64,000 nt of DNA from Candidatus Thiodiazotropha sp. (ex Codakia rugifera) (lineage in GTDB: Bacteria; Pseudomonadota; Gammaproteobacteria; Chromatiales; Chromatiaceae): positions 124,001-188,000 of the forward strand of contig JAHXHN010000004.1 of NCBI GenBank assembly GCA_025656675.1, in the 5' to 3' direction. Position 1 is the stretch's first letter, and every line of letters starts with the position of its first letter. Below, one piece after another: positions 34,706 to 43,708 of this stretch. The notes beneath the pieces are model-generated. The model was not told the DNA's origin. It saw only the letters and a list, made by a program, of their open reading frames with translations, and searched no databases. The position numbers were made by a program, and so were the translations under genes.

Positions 34706-36610
34706 ATGGTCATGAATGATAAACGCCCTTCAAATCAGCCTGAACGACCATCCACACAGATACGATGGGGACGCCTATTGTGGTTCGCTTTAAGCATGCT
34801 GTTGCTTGTATCCGGATTGGCGCAAGCTGCGGAACAAGACACTACCCTTGACCGAATCACCCCCATTGGGATGGTGCAGGCGACAGGTGAGCCACTGACT
34901 ACAAAAACCACACCCGACATAGCAGATGTCGATACAGCAGAACCCATAGCTGCCCCAAGACCATCAAGGAGCGACTACCCTGACATTGGTGTCAGCAGCC
35001 GTGCCATTGTCTGGATACTTGCTCAACTGCATCTGTTTTTTGCCGCCTTGGTGTTGGCTGTCCCTCTGTTTGTATTGACGATTGAACTGCTGGGTGTTTA
35101 CACCGGCGATGACCGCTATGACAACATGGCCTATGAGTTCATGAAAATCAGCCTCACCGGGTTTTCCATCACCGCAATTTTTGGTGGTTCACTGGCATTG
35201 GCGCTGTTTTTACTCTATCCCGATTTCATGGGTTATATGATGCATGTATTCGGTGCTCAGGTTTTGGTGTATGCGATTCTGTTTTTTCTTGAGAGTTTTT
35301 TCCTCTACACCTACTACTACGGCTGGAACGCTTTCCGTTATGGCAACCTGAAGTGGGTGCATCTGTCGCTGGGTCTGATGCTGAACGCAGCCGGTCTTAC
35401 CATCATGGTAGTAGCCAACTCCTGGGCCACATTCATGATGGCACCCTCCGGAGTCAACGAAGTCGGTGCTGTGGTAGGCAATATCTGGGAGATCATGAAA
35501 GGCCCTCTGTGGAACCCGATTAATCTGCATCGTTTTATTGCCAATATTGCGTTTGGTGGCGCCGTGGTCGGCGCCTATGCGGCATTCAAATTTCTCAGTA
35601 CCACCGATCCTGATAAAAGAGCCCACTATGACTGGATGGGTTACACCTCAAACTTCATCGCTATACTTGCCTTCCTGCCACTCCCCTTCGCCGGCTACTG
35701 GCTGATGGCTGAGATCTATGCCTACTCCCAGCAGATGGGCATCACCGCCATGGGCGGTATTCTCGCCTGGCTGTTTATTGTGCAGGCGGTATTGATCGGC
35801 ACTATTCTGCTTGCCGGTAACTTTTATCTCTGGGCGGGAATGTCACGTACAGATGGGTCCGACCGTTACAAAGGCCTGATCAAGTATATTGCAGTGACGC
35901 TGGTGGTTTGCTTTCTGATCTGGGTAACCCCTCACACCCTGATCCTCTCCGCTTCTGAGATCTCTCTGCTGGGTGGCAGCCACCACCATATCCTCGGCCC
36001 ATTGGGTATCATGCCGGCCAAGAATGTGGCCGTTAATCTGATGCTGGTGGTCACCTTTCTCTCCTTCCAGCTCTATCGCCGGTCAGACAAAGTGGCCACT
36101 GTGAGTTGGGCACCAATGGGTAATGCTCTGATGGTGGCCATCTATGTTGTGGCCATCGTCAATATCATCTTTCTGGGTGTCTATTACGGCTACTTCACCA
36201 ACACCGTCTACAAAGTGGGTTCATCTGTCGCGCAGGTAGCCTCAACCCTCGTTGTGATCATTGCAGGCATCGTTATCGATACCCTGATGTTCAGAAATGC
36301 CAAGACACTCCCCTCTCACTGGGGGCGGATTCCCGACCGTGCACAATACGCTCTTTTCGCTTTGCCGATTGCTTTTACCTGGCTGATGGGACTGATGGGT
36401 TATGTCCGATCTTCAGTCAAGACCCACTGGCATGTCTATACGGTGATGAAAGACAACTCACCTGATAATTTTATACCGACCATTGCCTATGCCGGCAATA
36501 TGATCACTATTGTCACCGTGTTGTTCCTGCTCTGCGTACTGTTCATGTTCTGGGTGGCTAATCTGAGCTCCACTCGACAGGCCAAACCTGCAGCGGGAGG
36601 TGCTGTATGA
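34706..36610 (+). CDS. CydA-like (cytochrome bd superfamily) membrane protein, atypical
   Basis: A 634-aa protein with a signal-like N-terminal helix (~22-41), a periplasmic linker of about 50 residues, then about 13 membrane helices. The first half aligns with cytochrome bd subunit I. His109 (LAQLHLFF) matches the haem-b595 His19, FFLES (Glu196) matches Glu107, and His275 (INLHRFIANIAFGG) matches His186. The residue matching Glu99 is not acidic (Val188/Tyr189), and the quinol-binding loop with its Lys/Glu is not seen. Such relatives are grouped with cytochrome c partners rather than quinol. It is cotranscribed with two cytochromes c. No CydB gene is present. Confidence 0.82.
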   Translation: MVMNDKRPSNQPERPSTQIRWGRLLWFALSMLLLVSGLAQAAEQDTTLDRITPIGMVQATGEPLTTKTTPDIADVDTAEPIAAPRPSRSDYPDIGVSSRAIVWILAQLHLFFAALVLAVPLFVLTIELLGVYTGDDRYDNMAYEFMKISLTGFSITAIFGGSLALALFLLYPDFMGYMMHVFGAQVLVYAILFFLESFFLYTYYYGWNAFRYGNLKWVHLSLGLMLNAAGLTIMVVANSWATFMMAPSGVNEVGAVVGNIWEIMKGPLWNPINLHRFIANIAFGGAVVGAYAAFKFLSTTDPDKRAHYDWMGYTSNFIAILAFLPLPFAGYWLMAEIYAYSQQMGITAMGGILAWLFIVQAVLIGTILLAGNFYLWAGMSRTDGSDRYKGLIKYIAVTLVVCFLIWVTPHTLILSASEISLLGGSHHHILGPLGIMPAKNVAVNLMLVVTFLSFQLYRRSDKVATVSWAPMGNALMVAIYVVAIVNIIFLGVYYGYFTNTVYKVGSSVAQVASTLVVIIAGIVIDTLMFRNAKTLPSHWGRIPDRAQYALFALPIAFTWLMGLMGYVRSSVKTHWHVYTVMKDNSPDNFIPTIAYAGNMITIVTVLFLLCVLFMFWVANLSSTRQAKPAAGGAV

Positions 36611-37440
36611 AGGTATTGTTGAAGACGCTCGGATTCAGTTTAGCGCTGACACTGCTCTTCACCTTTGTCACCTACCTGCTGCCCCAGGTGGAAGGCGAGG
36701 CTCCGGTTGAAAAAGTGGTGGATCTAAGCTCCCTCACCATGGATGATTTTATCGCCCTGGGAGAGGATCTTTTCAACACCAAGGGTACCTGCACACTCTG
36801 TCATAAACCCGCCCCACTCGGCCGCGCACCGGATATTCAGGGTATGAATACGGTTGCCTTGAGCAATGAACGACTCGCTGATGAACGCTATCAGGGAGAG
36901 GCCAAGGATGCAGCAGGCTATATACTTGAATCGATGCTTGATCCGAGCCGTTACGTGGTTGCCACATGGGGTAAAAAAGGCACAAACGATAGCGAATCGC
37001 CAATGCCTGCCATCGATAAACCTCCGATAGAACTTTCTGCGATTGAGATGGATGCCATCATCGCTTACCTGCAAGCCAAAGATGGCAATGATGTCACTGT
37101 GGTTCTGCCGTCACCGGAGGATGCAGCATCAGTAGCCAGTACAGATAAGAAAGCCTCTGATGCCACCGCGCTGCCAGCACCGGCAACAACTGTCGAAGAG
37201 GCACTCGGCAAGTATGCCTGTACTGCCTGCCATGCAATGGACAGTAGTGACACACTCGTCGGACCGGGACTGGTCGATATCGGCACACGTCTGAGTATGG
37301 AGGATATCCGGCAAAGTATTGTCGATCCTAATGCTGTTATAGCTGAAGGCTTTGCTGCCGCCATGCCAGCCGATTTCGCAACCAAGATGACTGTCAAAGA
37401 GCTGGATATGATCGTTGCCTATCTGGTGGAGAAGAAATAA
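36607..37440 (+). CDS. Membrane-anchored dihaem cytochrome c
   Basis: A 277-aa protein with an N-terminal signal anchor (LGFSLALTLLFTFVTYLL). Two cytochrome c domains follow, each with one CxxCH (CTLCH near residue 64, CTACH near residue 205) and a later Met ligand candidate (SPMPAIDKPP, AAMPADF). A Ser/Ala/Pro-rich linker joins them. It overlaps the CydA-like gene by 4 bases (ATGA) and the next cytochrome by one base. It would pass electrons between the large cytochrome and the membrane haem protein at the periplasmic face. Confidence 0.88.
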   Translation: MKVLLKTLGFSLALTLLFTFVTYLLPQVEGEAPVEKVVDLSSLTMDDFIALGEDLFNTKGTCTLCHKPAPLGRAPDIQGMNTVALSNERLADERYQGEAKDAAGYILESMLDPSRYVVATWGKKGTNDSESPMPAIDKPPIELSAIEMDAIIAYLQAKDGNDVTVVLPSPEDAASVASTDKKASDATALPAPATTVEEALGKYACTACHAMDSSDTLVGPGLVDIGTRLSMEDIRQSIVDPNAVIAEGFAAAMPADFATKMTVKELDMIVAYLVEKK

Positions 37441-39854
37441 TGAAAGGCTTTAAGATTCCGGCATTCTGGCAAGCGGTTATTGTTGCTATTGTCGCTTATC
37501 TTGTGTTTGCCAATGCCTTCCCGCCTGTACTGCCAAAGACCCTGATGGTGCAGTACATGATAATAACTTTGATTGGTATTTTACTCTATTTTGCTTTTGA
37601 CGATGAGAAATGGAGGGAATTCCAGTCACCGATTCTTGCCACCCTGCGTGATGACAACAAGGCAGTTGTTCGATGGGCCTTTCTTATCATCATCCCACTG
37701 ATCGTTGGCTACACCACATACGGCAGCGTAAAGCCTAGCAACGATGCTCCGGTAGAACTCAGACAGGTACACCCGGCTCCACCTGCATCATTGAAAATAT
37801 TTGGCAATACCTATGATCTGGCAACACTTGAAAATCCAGTCCGAGAGGAGATACTGACGACCCTGATGGAAGATGAGCAGGCAGGTTGGGAGAAGTATGA
37901 TGAGGTTGTCCTGGCCGGTCGTGACATCTATTACCAGAACTGCTTCTACTGTCATGGTGACCTGCTCGATGGCCAAGGGCACTATGGACAGGGATTCAAT
38001 CCACAACCCATCAACTTCCAGGATCCAACCATTATCCCGCAACTTCAGGAAGCCTTTCTTTTTTGGCGCATCGCCACGGGTGGGCCCGGACTACCTAAAG
38101 AGGGCACACCCTGGAATTCTGCCATGCCAGTCTGGCATGAGTTGTTGTCCGAAGAAGAGATCTGGAACGTCATCACCTTTATCTTTGACTACAACGGCCA
38201 GGTACCCCGTATTTGGGATCCTGAGGTATCCAGGCGGGTAACCGGCATGAAGGAACAAGTACTGGCAAAACGCAAAAGTATGCAGGGTAAGGATCTCTAT
38301 AAATTCCGTTGCGAAGTCTGTCATGGTGAAACCGGCGCCGGTGATGGCATTGCCGTGGATCTCATGTACCCCAAACCACGGGATTTCTCCCTTGGCCTGT
38401 TTAAATACAAGACATCGCCCGGCACTCTGCTACCCCGAGATGAGGATCTGTTCAATACCATCAAACAGGGTCTACCCGGTACCGCCATGCCGGGCTGGGG
38501 AATCAAAGGTCGGGCACTGTTGACTGATGATCAGATCCGCAGTCTGGTGCCCGTTATCAAAGGCTTTGATATCACCCAGGCATGGCCACCGGAATCTGCG
38601 GAAGAGGAAGATTTCGACGATGATGGCTTCTACACCAAAACCGATTATCAAATCATCTCCGACATTGAACCGCTGAATGGTCAGATCCCCTACAGCGACG
38701 AGTCAGTCGCCAGGGGAAAAGAGGCATTCAAAAAATCATGTAAAGAGTGTCATGGTGTAGCAGGCCGTGGCAATATCACCTCCGGTAAAAAACTTGAAGA
38801 TGACTGGGGCAACCGTATCTGGCCAAGGGATCTGACCAAGCCCTGGACCTGGCGTGCGACGCAATCCTCGGCCTTGGCTGAACAAGAACAGGATGAAACG
38901 ATCAAGGCAATCTATACTCGCCTGTCGATCGGCATACCCGGCACACCTATGCCTGCACACCGAGCCATTGAAGAGGGCAATAAAGATCCTGTTACGCTTG
39001 AGGATCGTTGGCATATCGCCAACTATGTCTACAGCCTGCGCTTAAACACGACTCAACCGGAGGATGGTCCGGTGGTCACCGGTCTAAAAGTGGAAGATTC
39101 ACTACCCGATTCAATCAGCGACCATCGCTGGGAACAGGCGCCAGCCACTACCCTGCATCTGGTGCCGAACATTATTAAGGATGAGCGCTTGTTCACACCG
39201 TTGACTGATGCCATCACAGTACGCGTACTCTACAATCAGAACGAGATTGCCTTCCTTCTCGAGATAAACGACCGGACCGAAAGCCGGCCCGGTATCGATT
39301 ATTTTACCGATCTGCAGGATGAAAATCTTGAGATGTACCCGGATGCTGTCGCCATTCAGTTTCCCTATCAGGATGATTACATGTCGGCACCCATGGTAGA
39401 GAAACCGCTCTATCGACATGGCGACAACAAACACAACACCACGATCTGGTACTGGAATGCAGGCGGGGTTGATCCCGCCAGAGAACCGGCAGGGGCACTC
39501 CTCGATGGCAGTGGTCCGGACAAAAAGCTGGCAATGCGGATGGATGACAACAGTCTGTCTGCAAATGGCACCTGGAAAGAAGGTCAGTGGCGGATTATGA
39601 TGAAACGTCCCCGTAATCCCGGTAATGGCGATGTGGTCTTTAGCGAAGGTACCTTTATTCCCATATCTTTCGCCAATTTGGATGGCAGCAACGGAGAGAT
39701 GGGTTCCAAACATACCCTTAGCACCTGGTATTGGCTTGTTCTGCCGCCTGAAATCAATATGATAAAGGTCTATGGACTGCCGGCAGGTATCACGCTGTTG
39801 GTGTTTATGCTTGGGTTGATGCTCGTGAGCAATCAACGTAGAAAGAACCACTGA
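37440..39854 (+). CDS. Large triheme cytochrome c with ethylbenzene-dehydrogenase-like haem domain
   Basis: The protein has 804 residues. Three N-terminal membrane helices lie within residues ~1-100. Three cytochrome c domains carry CFYCH, CEVCH and CKECH. A C-terminal beta domain (~560-770) resembles the haem-binding gamma subunit fold of ethylbenzene dehydrogenase/DMSO reductase-type enzymes, with Met/Lys-type ligand candidates around LAMRMDDN. A last membrane helix ends the protein. The combination makes a multi-haem electron wire docked to the membrane. It starts in TAATG overlap with the previous gene, so the three proteins are probably one complex. Confidence 0.82.
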   Translation: MKGFKIPAFWQAVIVAIVAYLVFANAFPPVLPKTLMVQYMIITLIGILLYFAFDDEKWREFQSPILATLRDDNKAVVRWAFLIIIPLIVGYTTYGSVKPSNDAPVELRQVHPAPPASLKIFGNTYDLATLENPVREEILTTLMEDEQAGWEKYDEVVLAGRDIYYQNCFYCHGDLLDGQGHYGQGFNPQPINFQDPTIIPQLQEAFLFWRIATGGPGLPKEGTPWNSAMPVWHELLSEEEIWNVITFIFDYNGQVPRIWDPEVSRRVTGMKEQVLAKRKSMQGKDLYKFRCEVCHGETGAGDGIAVDLMYPKPRDFSLGLFKYKTSPGTLLPRDEDLFNTIKQGLPGTAMPGWGIKGRALLTDDQIRSLVPVIKGFDITQAWPPESAEEEDFDDDGFYTKTDYQIISDIEPLNGQIPYSDESVARGKEAFKKSCKECHGVAGRGNITSGKKLEDDWGNRIWPRDLTKPWTWRATQSSALAEQEQDETIKAIYTRLSIGIPGTPMPAHRAIEEGNKDPVTLEDRWHIANYVYSLRLNTTQPEDGPVVTGLKVEDSLPDSISDHRWEQAPATTLHLVPNIIKDERLFTPLTDAITVRVLYNQNEIAFLLEINDRTESRPGIDYFTDLQDENLEMYPDAVAIQFPYQDDYMSAPMVEKPLYRHGDNKHNTTIWYWNAGGVDPAREPAGALLDGSGPDKKLAMRMDDNSLSANGTWKEGQWRIMMKRPRNPGNGDVVFSEGTFIPISFANLDGSNGEMGSKHTLSTWYWLVLPPEINMIKVYGLPAGITLLVFMLGLMLVSNQRRKNH

Positions 39855-39860
39855 GGCACT

Positions 39861-40454
39861 ATGTTTCGGATAACCCTGTTCGTCTTTACACTACTCATCA
39901 CATTATCATCCACGGCATCGGATGAGGTTTCTCAGCAAGATGAGATTCTTGATCTCAGTGGCACACAACTGGGTGGAGATTTCACCTTGTATTCGAGTCA
40001 AGGTGAGTTCTCGTTGGAGCAACTGAGGGGGAAAGTGGTTCTACTCTACTTCGGTTATACCAAGTGCCCTGATGTCTGCCCTACCTCCCTCGCATTTCTG
40101 ACCCAGGCCCTCAACGAGCTGAGCGATGATGAATTGAAAGCTGTCCAAGGCGTTTTTATCAGTGTCGATCCTAAACGGGACAATTTTCAAGTACTGGATG
40201 ACTATGTCAGCTATTTTCACCCCAACCTGCTGGGTGTAACCGGTAGTGACAGTGAGATTGCGAAGGTTGCAAAACTCTATGGTGCACAATACTACGAAGT
40301 GGCCCTTGAGGAATCTGCCTTCGGCTACGCAGTCAATCACTCAGCGGTAACCTACCTGATTACACCTGAGGGGGAACTGCGCTTCGTATTCCCTCATCAA
40401 ACACCCTCATCCGTCATCCTGGAAGCCATCCAATACGTGCTGTCGGGGAATTGA
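39861..40454 (+). CDS. SCO1/SenC family copper chaperone-like protein
   Basis: The protein has 197 residues. A signal peptide (LFVFTLLITLSSTAS) precedes a thioredoxin-like SCO domain. The copper site is CPDVCPTS (CxxxC) near residue 71 and the conserved distal His lies in YAVNHSAVTYL. SCO proteins deliver copper or reduce thiols for oxidase assembly. It follows the large cytochrome by 6 bases. Since CydA relatives do not use copper, its client may be the cupredoxin-like protein in the divergent operon. Confidence 0.9.
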   Translation: MFRITLFVFTLLITLSSTASDEVSQQDEILDLSGTQLGGDFTLYSSQGEFSLEQLRGKVVLLYFGYTKCPDVCPTSLAFLTQALNELSDDELKAVQGVFISVDPKRDNFQVLDDYVSYFHPNLLGVTGSDSEIAKVAKLYGAQYYEVALEESAFGYAVNHSAVTYLITPEGELRFVFPHQTPSSVILEAIQYVLSGN

Positions 40455-40569
40455 TAACCCACATGATTCTATAGGCTCCCATGAGCCCTCATGGCTGTTC
40501 AACTGAACAAAATCGCATAATTAAAAAGCCGCATTGGAACGATCTATTCAATTGATTCACAGCTTGCAA

Positions 40570-40583
40570 TTGATCCTGATCAT
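40570..40583. promoter_or_regulatory. FNR/DNR-type binding site upstream of the idr-like operon
   Basis: TTGATCCTGATCAT matches the consensus TTGAT-N4-ATCAA in 9 of 10 defined bases. A TTATAA at 40607-40612 sits where the -10 box of a class II FNR promoter is expected, about 30 bases beyond the site centre. The operon's first start codon is at 40755. This suggests induction under low oxygen. Confidence 0.65.
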
Positions 40584-40636
40584 TAAACCTTTTGTAACAT
40601 ACGGTTTTATAAAGAATAAAAAAACAACGACTAAAC

Positions 40637-40652
40637 TGGCCTACTTCATGCA
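40637..40652 (+). promoter_or_regulatory. sigma54-like element upstream of the idr-like operon
   Basis: TGGCCTACTTCATGCA has the invariant GG and GC with a 10-base gap and keeps TGGC and TGCA, though the middle positions are off consensus. Related aio operons are driven by sigma54 and AioR. An AioXSR-like trio lies at 58830-62573 in this window, so the element may be real, but it competes with the FNR-type promoter 30-60 bases upstream. Confidence 0.45.
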
Positions 40653-40754
40653 GTGATTAAAAGGGTTCAGGCCGCTTATGAATAAGCAAGTTACAGCGAT
40701 CTGAATCGTCTTTCGGAACACCGATTAAGTAAAATCTGACCTGGAGGAAATCCA

Positions 40755-41861
40755 ATGGGTGTACGAGTCACTACAGGGCGTACACTCCTTGCCGCCGTCA
40801 TGGGGTTTGGAGTCGCGCTTAGCGCTCAAGCTGCAGAATATCCGGCTATCGGAAAATTACCGCAGCTTAAAATAAATAATGCAAAAGCAGAATTGGGGAA
40901 ACGCCTGTTCTTTGATAAACGTCTCTCTGGTGATGCTGCCGTATCATGCGCCACATGTCATGTACCGGATAAGGGGTATGCCAGTAAAGAGGCTCTATCT
41001 CCCGGCTATCCCGGCAACGGTCATTTCCGCAATGCCTCTTCACTGATCAACGTCGCACATAAAAAAGTTTGGAACTGGGATGGCCGAATCGGCACCAACC
41101 TGAATGACATGACCCGTGAAATGCTCACTGAAGATTACACCATGAACATGGACATGCGGATCATGCAGGAGCGTATAAAACAGGATCCGGTCTATGTACA
41201 GATGTTCAAGGATGCCGGCTACGGCGAACCCTCAAACGGTTCTGTGCGAAAAGCGATCCCTGAATATATGAAGACGCTGACTTCAGCCAACTCACCCTTT
41301 GACAAAGGCAAAATGTCTGCCTCCGCAAAAAATGGCATGAAGCTTTTCAAAGGTAAGGCCGGTTGCATCCAATGCCACAACGGTCCATTGCTGACTGATC
41401 AAAAAGCCCACAACACCGGTGTTCCCGAGAACTTCGATGTCTTTCTCGACCCGATGAATCATCAGGCATTTATTGCGTTCACCATGTTCCAGGGCATCCC
41501 CAACTACATGAATCTGAAACGTGATCCGGGATACTACAACATTACGCTTTTAGACGAAGACATGGGTAAGTTCGTAACGCCATCATTGCGTGAACTGAAA
41601 TACTCAGCACCCTATATGCACAACGGCATGATCAAAACACTTGCAGACGTCGTTAATTTCTACAACCAGGGTGGCGGCAAGGACAGCAAAAAGAGTGATC
41701 TGCTGAAGCCCTTAAAATTAAGCGGTAAAGAGAAGAAAGACCTTGTGGCCTTTCTGGAAGCGCTTTCCGGTAACAAGCTGACCAGTGATAAACATGTCTG
41801 GAAGCAGCCTTACCCGGCAGAGTATGAAGCCATCGCAAACTGGACGGAAGTCCCTAACTAA
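40755..41861 (+). CDS. idrP1: Dihaem cytochrome c peroxidase, IdrP-like (first)
   Basis: A 368-aa MauG/CcpA-family protein with a signal peptide (LLAAVMGFGVALSAQAA). The two haem sites are CATCHVPDKG (~residue 72) and CIQCHNGP (~209). The C-terminal peroxidase signature PSLRELKYSAPYMHNG carries a Met/His ligand region. GGAGGAA precedes the ATG. Iodate reductase clusters encode exactly two such peroxidases (IdrP1, IdrP2), thought to remove H2O2 or reduced iodine intermediates in the periplasm. Which of the two numbers applies is assigned here by position only. Confidence 0.82.
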   Translation: MGVRVTTGRTLLAAVMGFGVALSAQAAEYPAIGKLPQLKINNAKAELGKRLFFDKRLSGDAAVSCATCHVPDKGYASKEALSPGYPGNGHFRNASSLINVAHKKVWNWDGRIGTNLNDMTREMLTEDYTMNMDMRIMQERIKQDPVYVQMFKDAGYGEPSNGSVRKAIPEYMKTLTSANSPFDKGKMSASAKNGMKLFKGKAGCIQCHNGPLLTDQKAHNTGVPENFDVFLDPMNHQAFIAFTMFQGIPNYMNLKRDPGYYNITLLDEDMGKFVTPSLRELKYSAPYMHNGMIKTLADVVNFYNQGGGKDSKKSDLLKPLKLSGKEKKDLVAFLEALSGNKLTSDKHVWKQPYPAEYEAIANWTEVPN

Positions 41862-41875
41862 TGGAGGTAATGACC

Positions 41876-43120
41876 ATGCGTATGAAGAAACTTACTCTTA
41901 CTCTGGTTGCTGCCGCCGTTGCGGCTCTGTTTGCTGGTTGCCAAGCCACAGCTGCCAAACAGGAAAGTGCTACAGCACCAGCCAAGATGTCAGCTGCCAA
42001 AATGGCCATGAAAGCAGCAGGGCCTGCCCCGCTGGCACCACTTGGCAAAGCACCCATCCCACCCGATAACAAATTAACGCCTGAGAAAGTGGAACTCGGC
42101 AAGCTGTTATTTTTCGATCCCCGTGTCGGTGGTGATGCATCAACCGGATGCTCCACCTGCCATGAACCCGAACAGGGCTGGGCCTGGGCAGAAGATTTCT
42201 CCCGTGGCTATCCTGGCACGGTTCACTGGCGTAACAGTCAGTCCATTATCAACAGCGCCTACTTCCCCCGCCAGTTCTGGGCAGGTTCTGCTTCATCGAA
42301 TGAAAAGCAGGCCAAATCAGCGGCCAAGGGCGGTGTCGCCGGTAATGGTGAAGATGACATCATGGAAGCCCGTCTGGCACTCATTCCAGAGTACAAGAAG
42401 CGTTTCAAAGCGGTATTCGGAACAGAATGGCCGATTATCGATGATGTCTGGCATGCCATCTCAGCCTTCGAACGCACCATGAATACGACCGGTGAGTACG
42501 AAGTGCCACTCGATAAATATCTAAAGGGTGACAAGAGTGCATTGAACGAAGAGCAGACTCGCGGTATGGCCCTGTTCAACGGCAAGGCTGGTTGCATCAA
42601 TTGCCACAACGGTGAACTGACGACGGATCTCGATTTCCACAATATCGGTGTACCACCGAATAAACGTTGGGAAGAAGACGGCCTCGCCCAGATCACATTC
42701 CGCTTTGAGCAATATGCCAAAGGTCAGACTGAAAAAGGCTACCGTGCAGCAAAATCTGACTGGGGGTTTTATTACCGTTCAAAGAATAAATGGGACAAAG
42801 GCAAGTTCCGTACCGCTCCCCTGCGTTACATCGCTTACACCGCACCCTATATGCACAACGGTGTCTTCTACACCCTTGAAGAGGTTGTCGACTTCTATAA
42901 TCGCGGTGGCATTGATGAAGAAGGACGCACCACGCTGTTCCCTGAAAACAAGAGCCCACTGATCAAGCCTCTCGGTCTGACCGATCAGGAGAAGGAAGAT
43001 CTAGTGGCATTTCTTGAGGCATTCTCCGGTCCCGAGATCATGATGGAGAAGCCTGAACAGCCACCTTATGCTCCTCTGTTTAACATGGCTGAGCTGAAAG
43101 CCGCTCAGGAGGCAAAGTAA
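41876..43120 (+). CDS. idrP2: Dihaem cytochrome c peroxidase lipoprotein, IdrP-like (second)
   Basis: The ATG at 41876, eight bases after GGAGGT, gives 414 residues with a lipobox LFAGC at ~18-22, so the protein is an anchored lipoprotein. Haem motifs are CSTCHEPEQGW and CINCHNGE, and the late signature is APLRYIAYTAPYMHNG. It shares the domain order of the upstream peroxidase but has an extra ~45 residues and a different mid-region (SASSNEKQAKSAAKGG). It overlaps the Rieske gene as TAATG. The two peroxidases are paralogues from a duplication or separate recruitment. Confidence 0.82.
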   Translation: MRMKKLTLTLVAAAVAALFAGCQATAAKQESATAPAKMSAAKMAMKAAGPAPLAPLGKAPIPPDNKLTPEKVELGKLLFFDPRVGGDASTGCSTCHEPEQGWAWAEDFSRGYPGTVHWRNSQSIINSAYFPRQFWAGSASSNEKQAKSAAKGGVAGNGEDDIMEARLALIPEYKKRFKAVFGTEWPIIDDVWHAISAFERTMNTTGEYEVPLDKYLKGDKSALNEEQTRGMALFNGKAGCINCHNGELTTDLDFHNIGVPPNKRWEEDGLAQITFRFEQYAKGQTEKGYRAAKSDWGFYYRSKNKWDKGKFRTAPLRYIAYTAPYMHNGVFYTLEEVVDFYNRGGIDEEGRTTLFPENKSPLIKPLGLTDQEKEDLVAFLEAFSGPEIMMEKPEQPPYAPLFNMAELKAAQEAK

Positions 43121-43695
43121 TGACTGATCTGAAGAAAAAAGATGAGACAGCGGCCGAGCATGGCAAATGCATGTTGAATCGTCGTCAGTTCCTGATGTAT
43201 TCAGGTTCTGCTGCGGCTGCCGCAAGCACAATTTCAATCAGCCTGTTTCCTGGCCAAGCCCAGGCAAAGGCACGTGTTGTCGGCTATCCACGCAAATTGG
43301 TTGCCAAACTGAGCCAACTCAAAGAGAACAAGCCACTGGACTTCAACTATCCGGATGATGGTCCAAACACCAGTTGCTTCGTGGTGAAGATGGATGGTGC
43401 AAAAGCAGGTGGTGGTATCGGATCTCAACGTGATGTGGTGGGATTCAGTTACCTCTGCACACACCAGGGTGGCTACCTCACGGGTAAATACCAGGCCGTT
43501 GGTGAGCATCGTGTACTGGGTCAATGCCCACTCCACCTGTCCACCTACGATCTGACCCGTCATGGCATTATCGTTTCAGGTCAAGCCTACCAGAGCATTC
43601 CTCAGGTTCTGCTCGAACTGGACGGTGATGACATCTACGCTGTCGGTATGATGGGCCTCATTTTCGGCCGTAACGAAAACCTGATGGAAGGCTAG
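43120..43695 (+). CDS. idrB: Rieske [2Fe-2S] subunit, IdrB/AioB-like
   Basis: A 191-aa protein with a twin-arginine signal (NRRQFLMYSGSAAAAAS). The Rieske ligands are CTHQGG and CPLHLSTYD. The extra disulfide cysteines of bc1-type Rieske proteins (CTHxGC, CPCH) are absent, as in some AioB proteins. It is the small subunit of an arsenite/iodate-type molybdoenzyme and probably carries the signal-less large subunit through Tat. It is 13 bases upstream of idrA. Confidence 0.88.
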   Translation: MTDLKKKDETAAEHGKCMLNRRQFLMYSGSAAAAASTISISLFPGQAQAKARVVGYPRKLVAKLSQLKENKPLDFNYPDDGPNTSCFVVKMDGAKAGGGIGSQRDVVGFSYLCTHQGGYLTGKYQAVGEHRVLGQCPLHLSTYDLTRHGIIVSGQAYQSIPQVLLELDGDDIYAVGMMGLIFGRNENLMEG

Positions 43696-43708
43696 GAGGA
43701 GATAAACA

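Noticed and set aside
34706-36610. Standard cytochrome bd quinol oxidase subunit I
   Set aside because: No CydB gene, no quinol loop, non-acidic residue at the Glu99 position, and overlapping cytochrome c genes.
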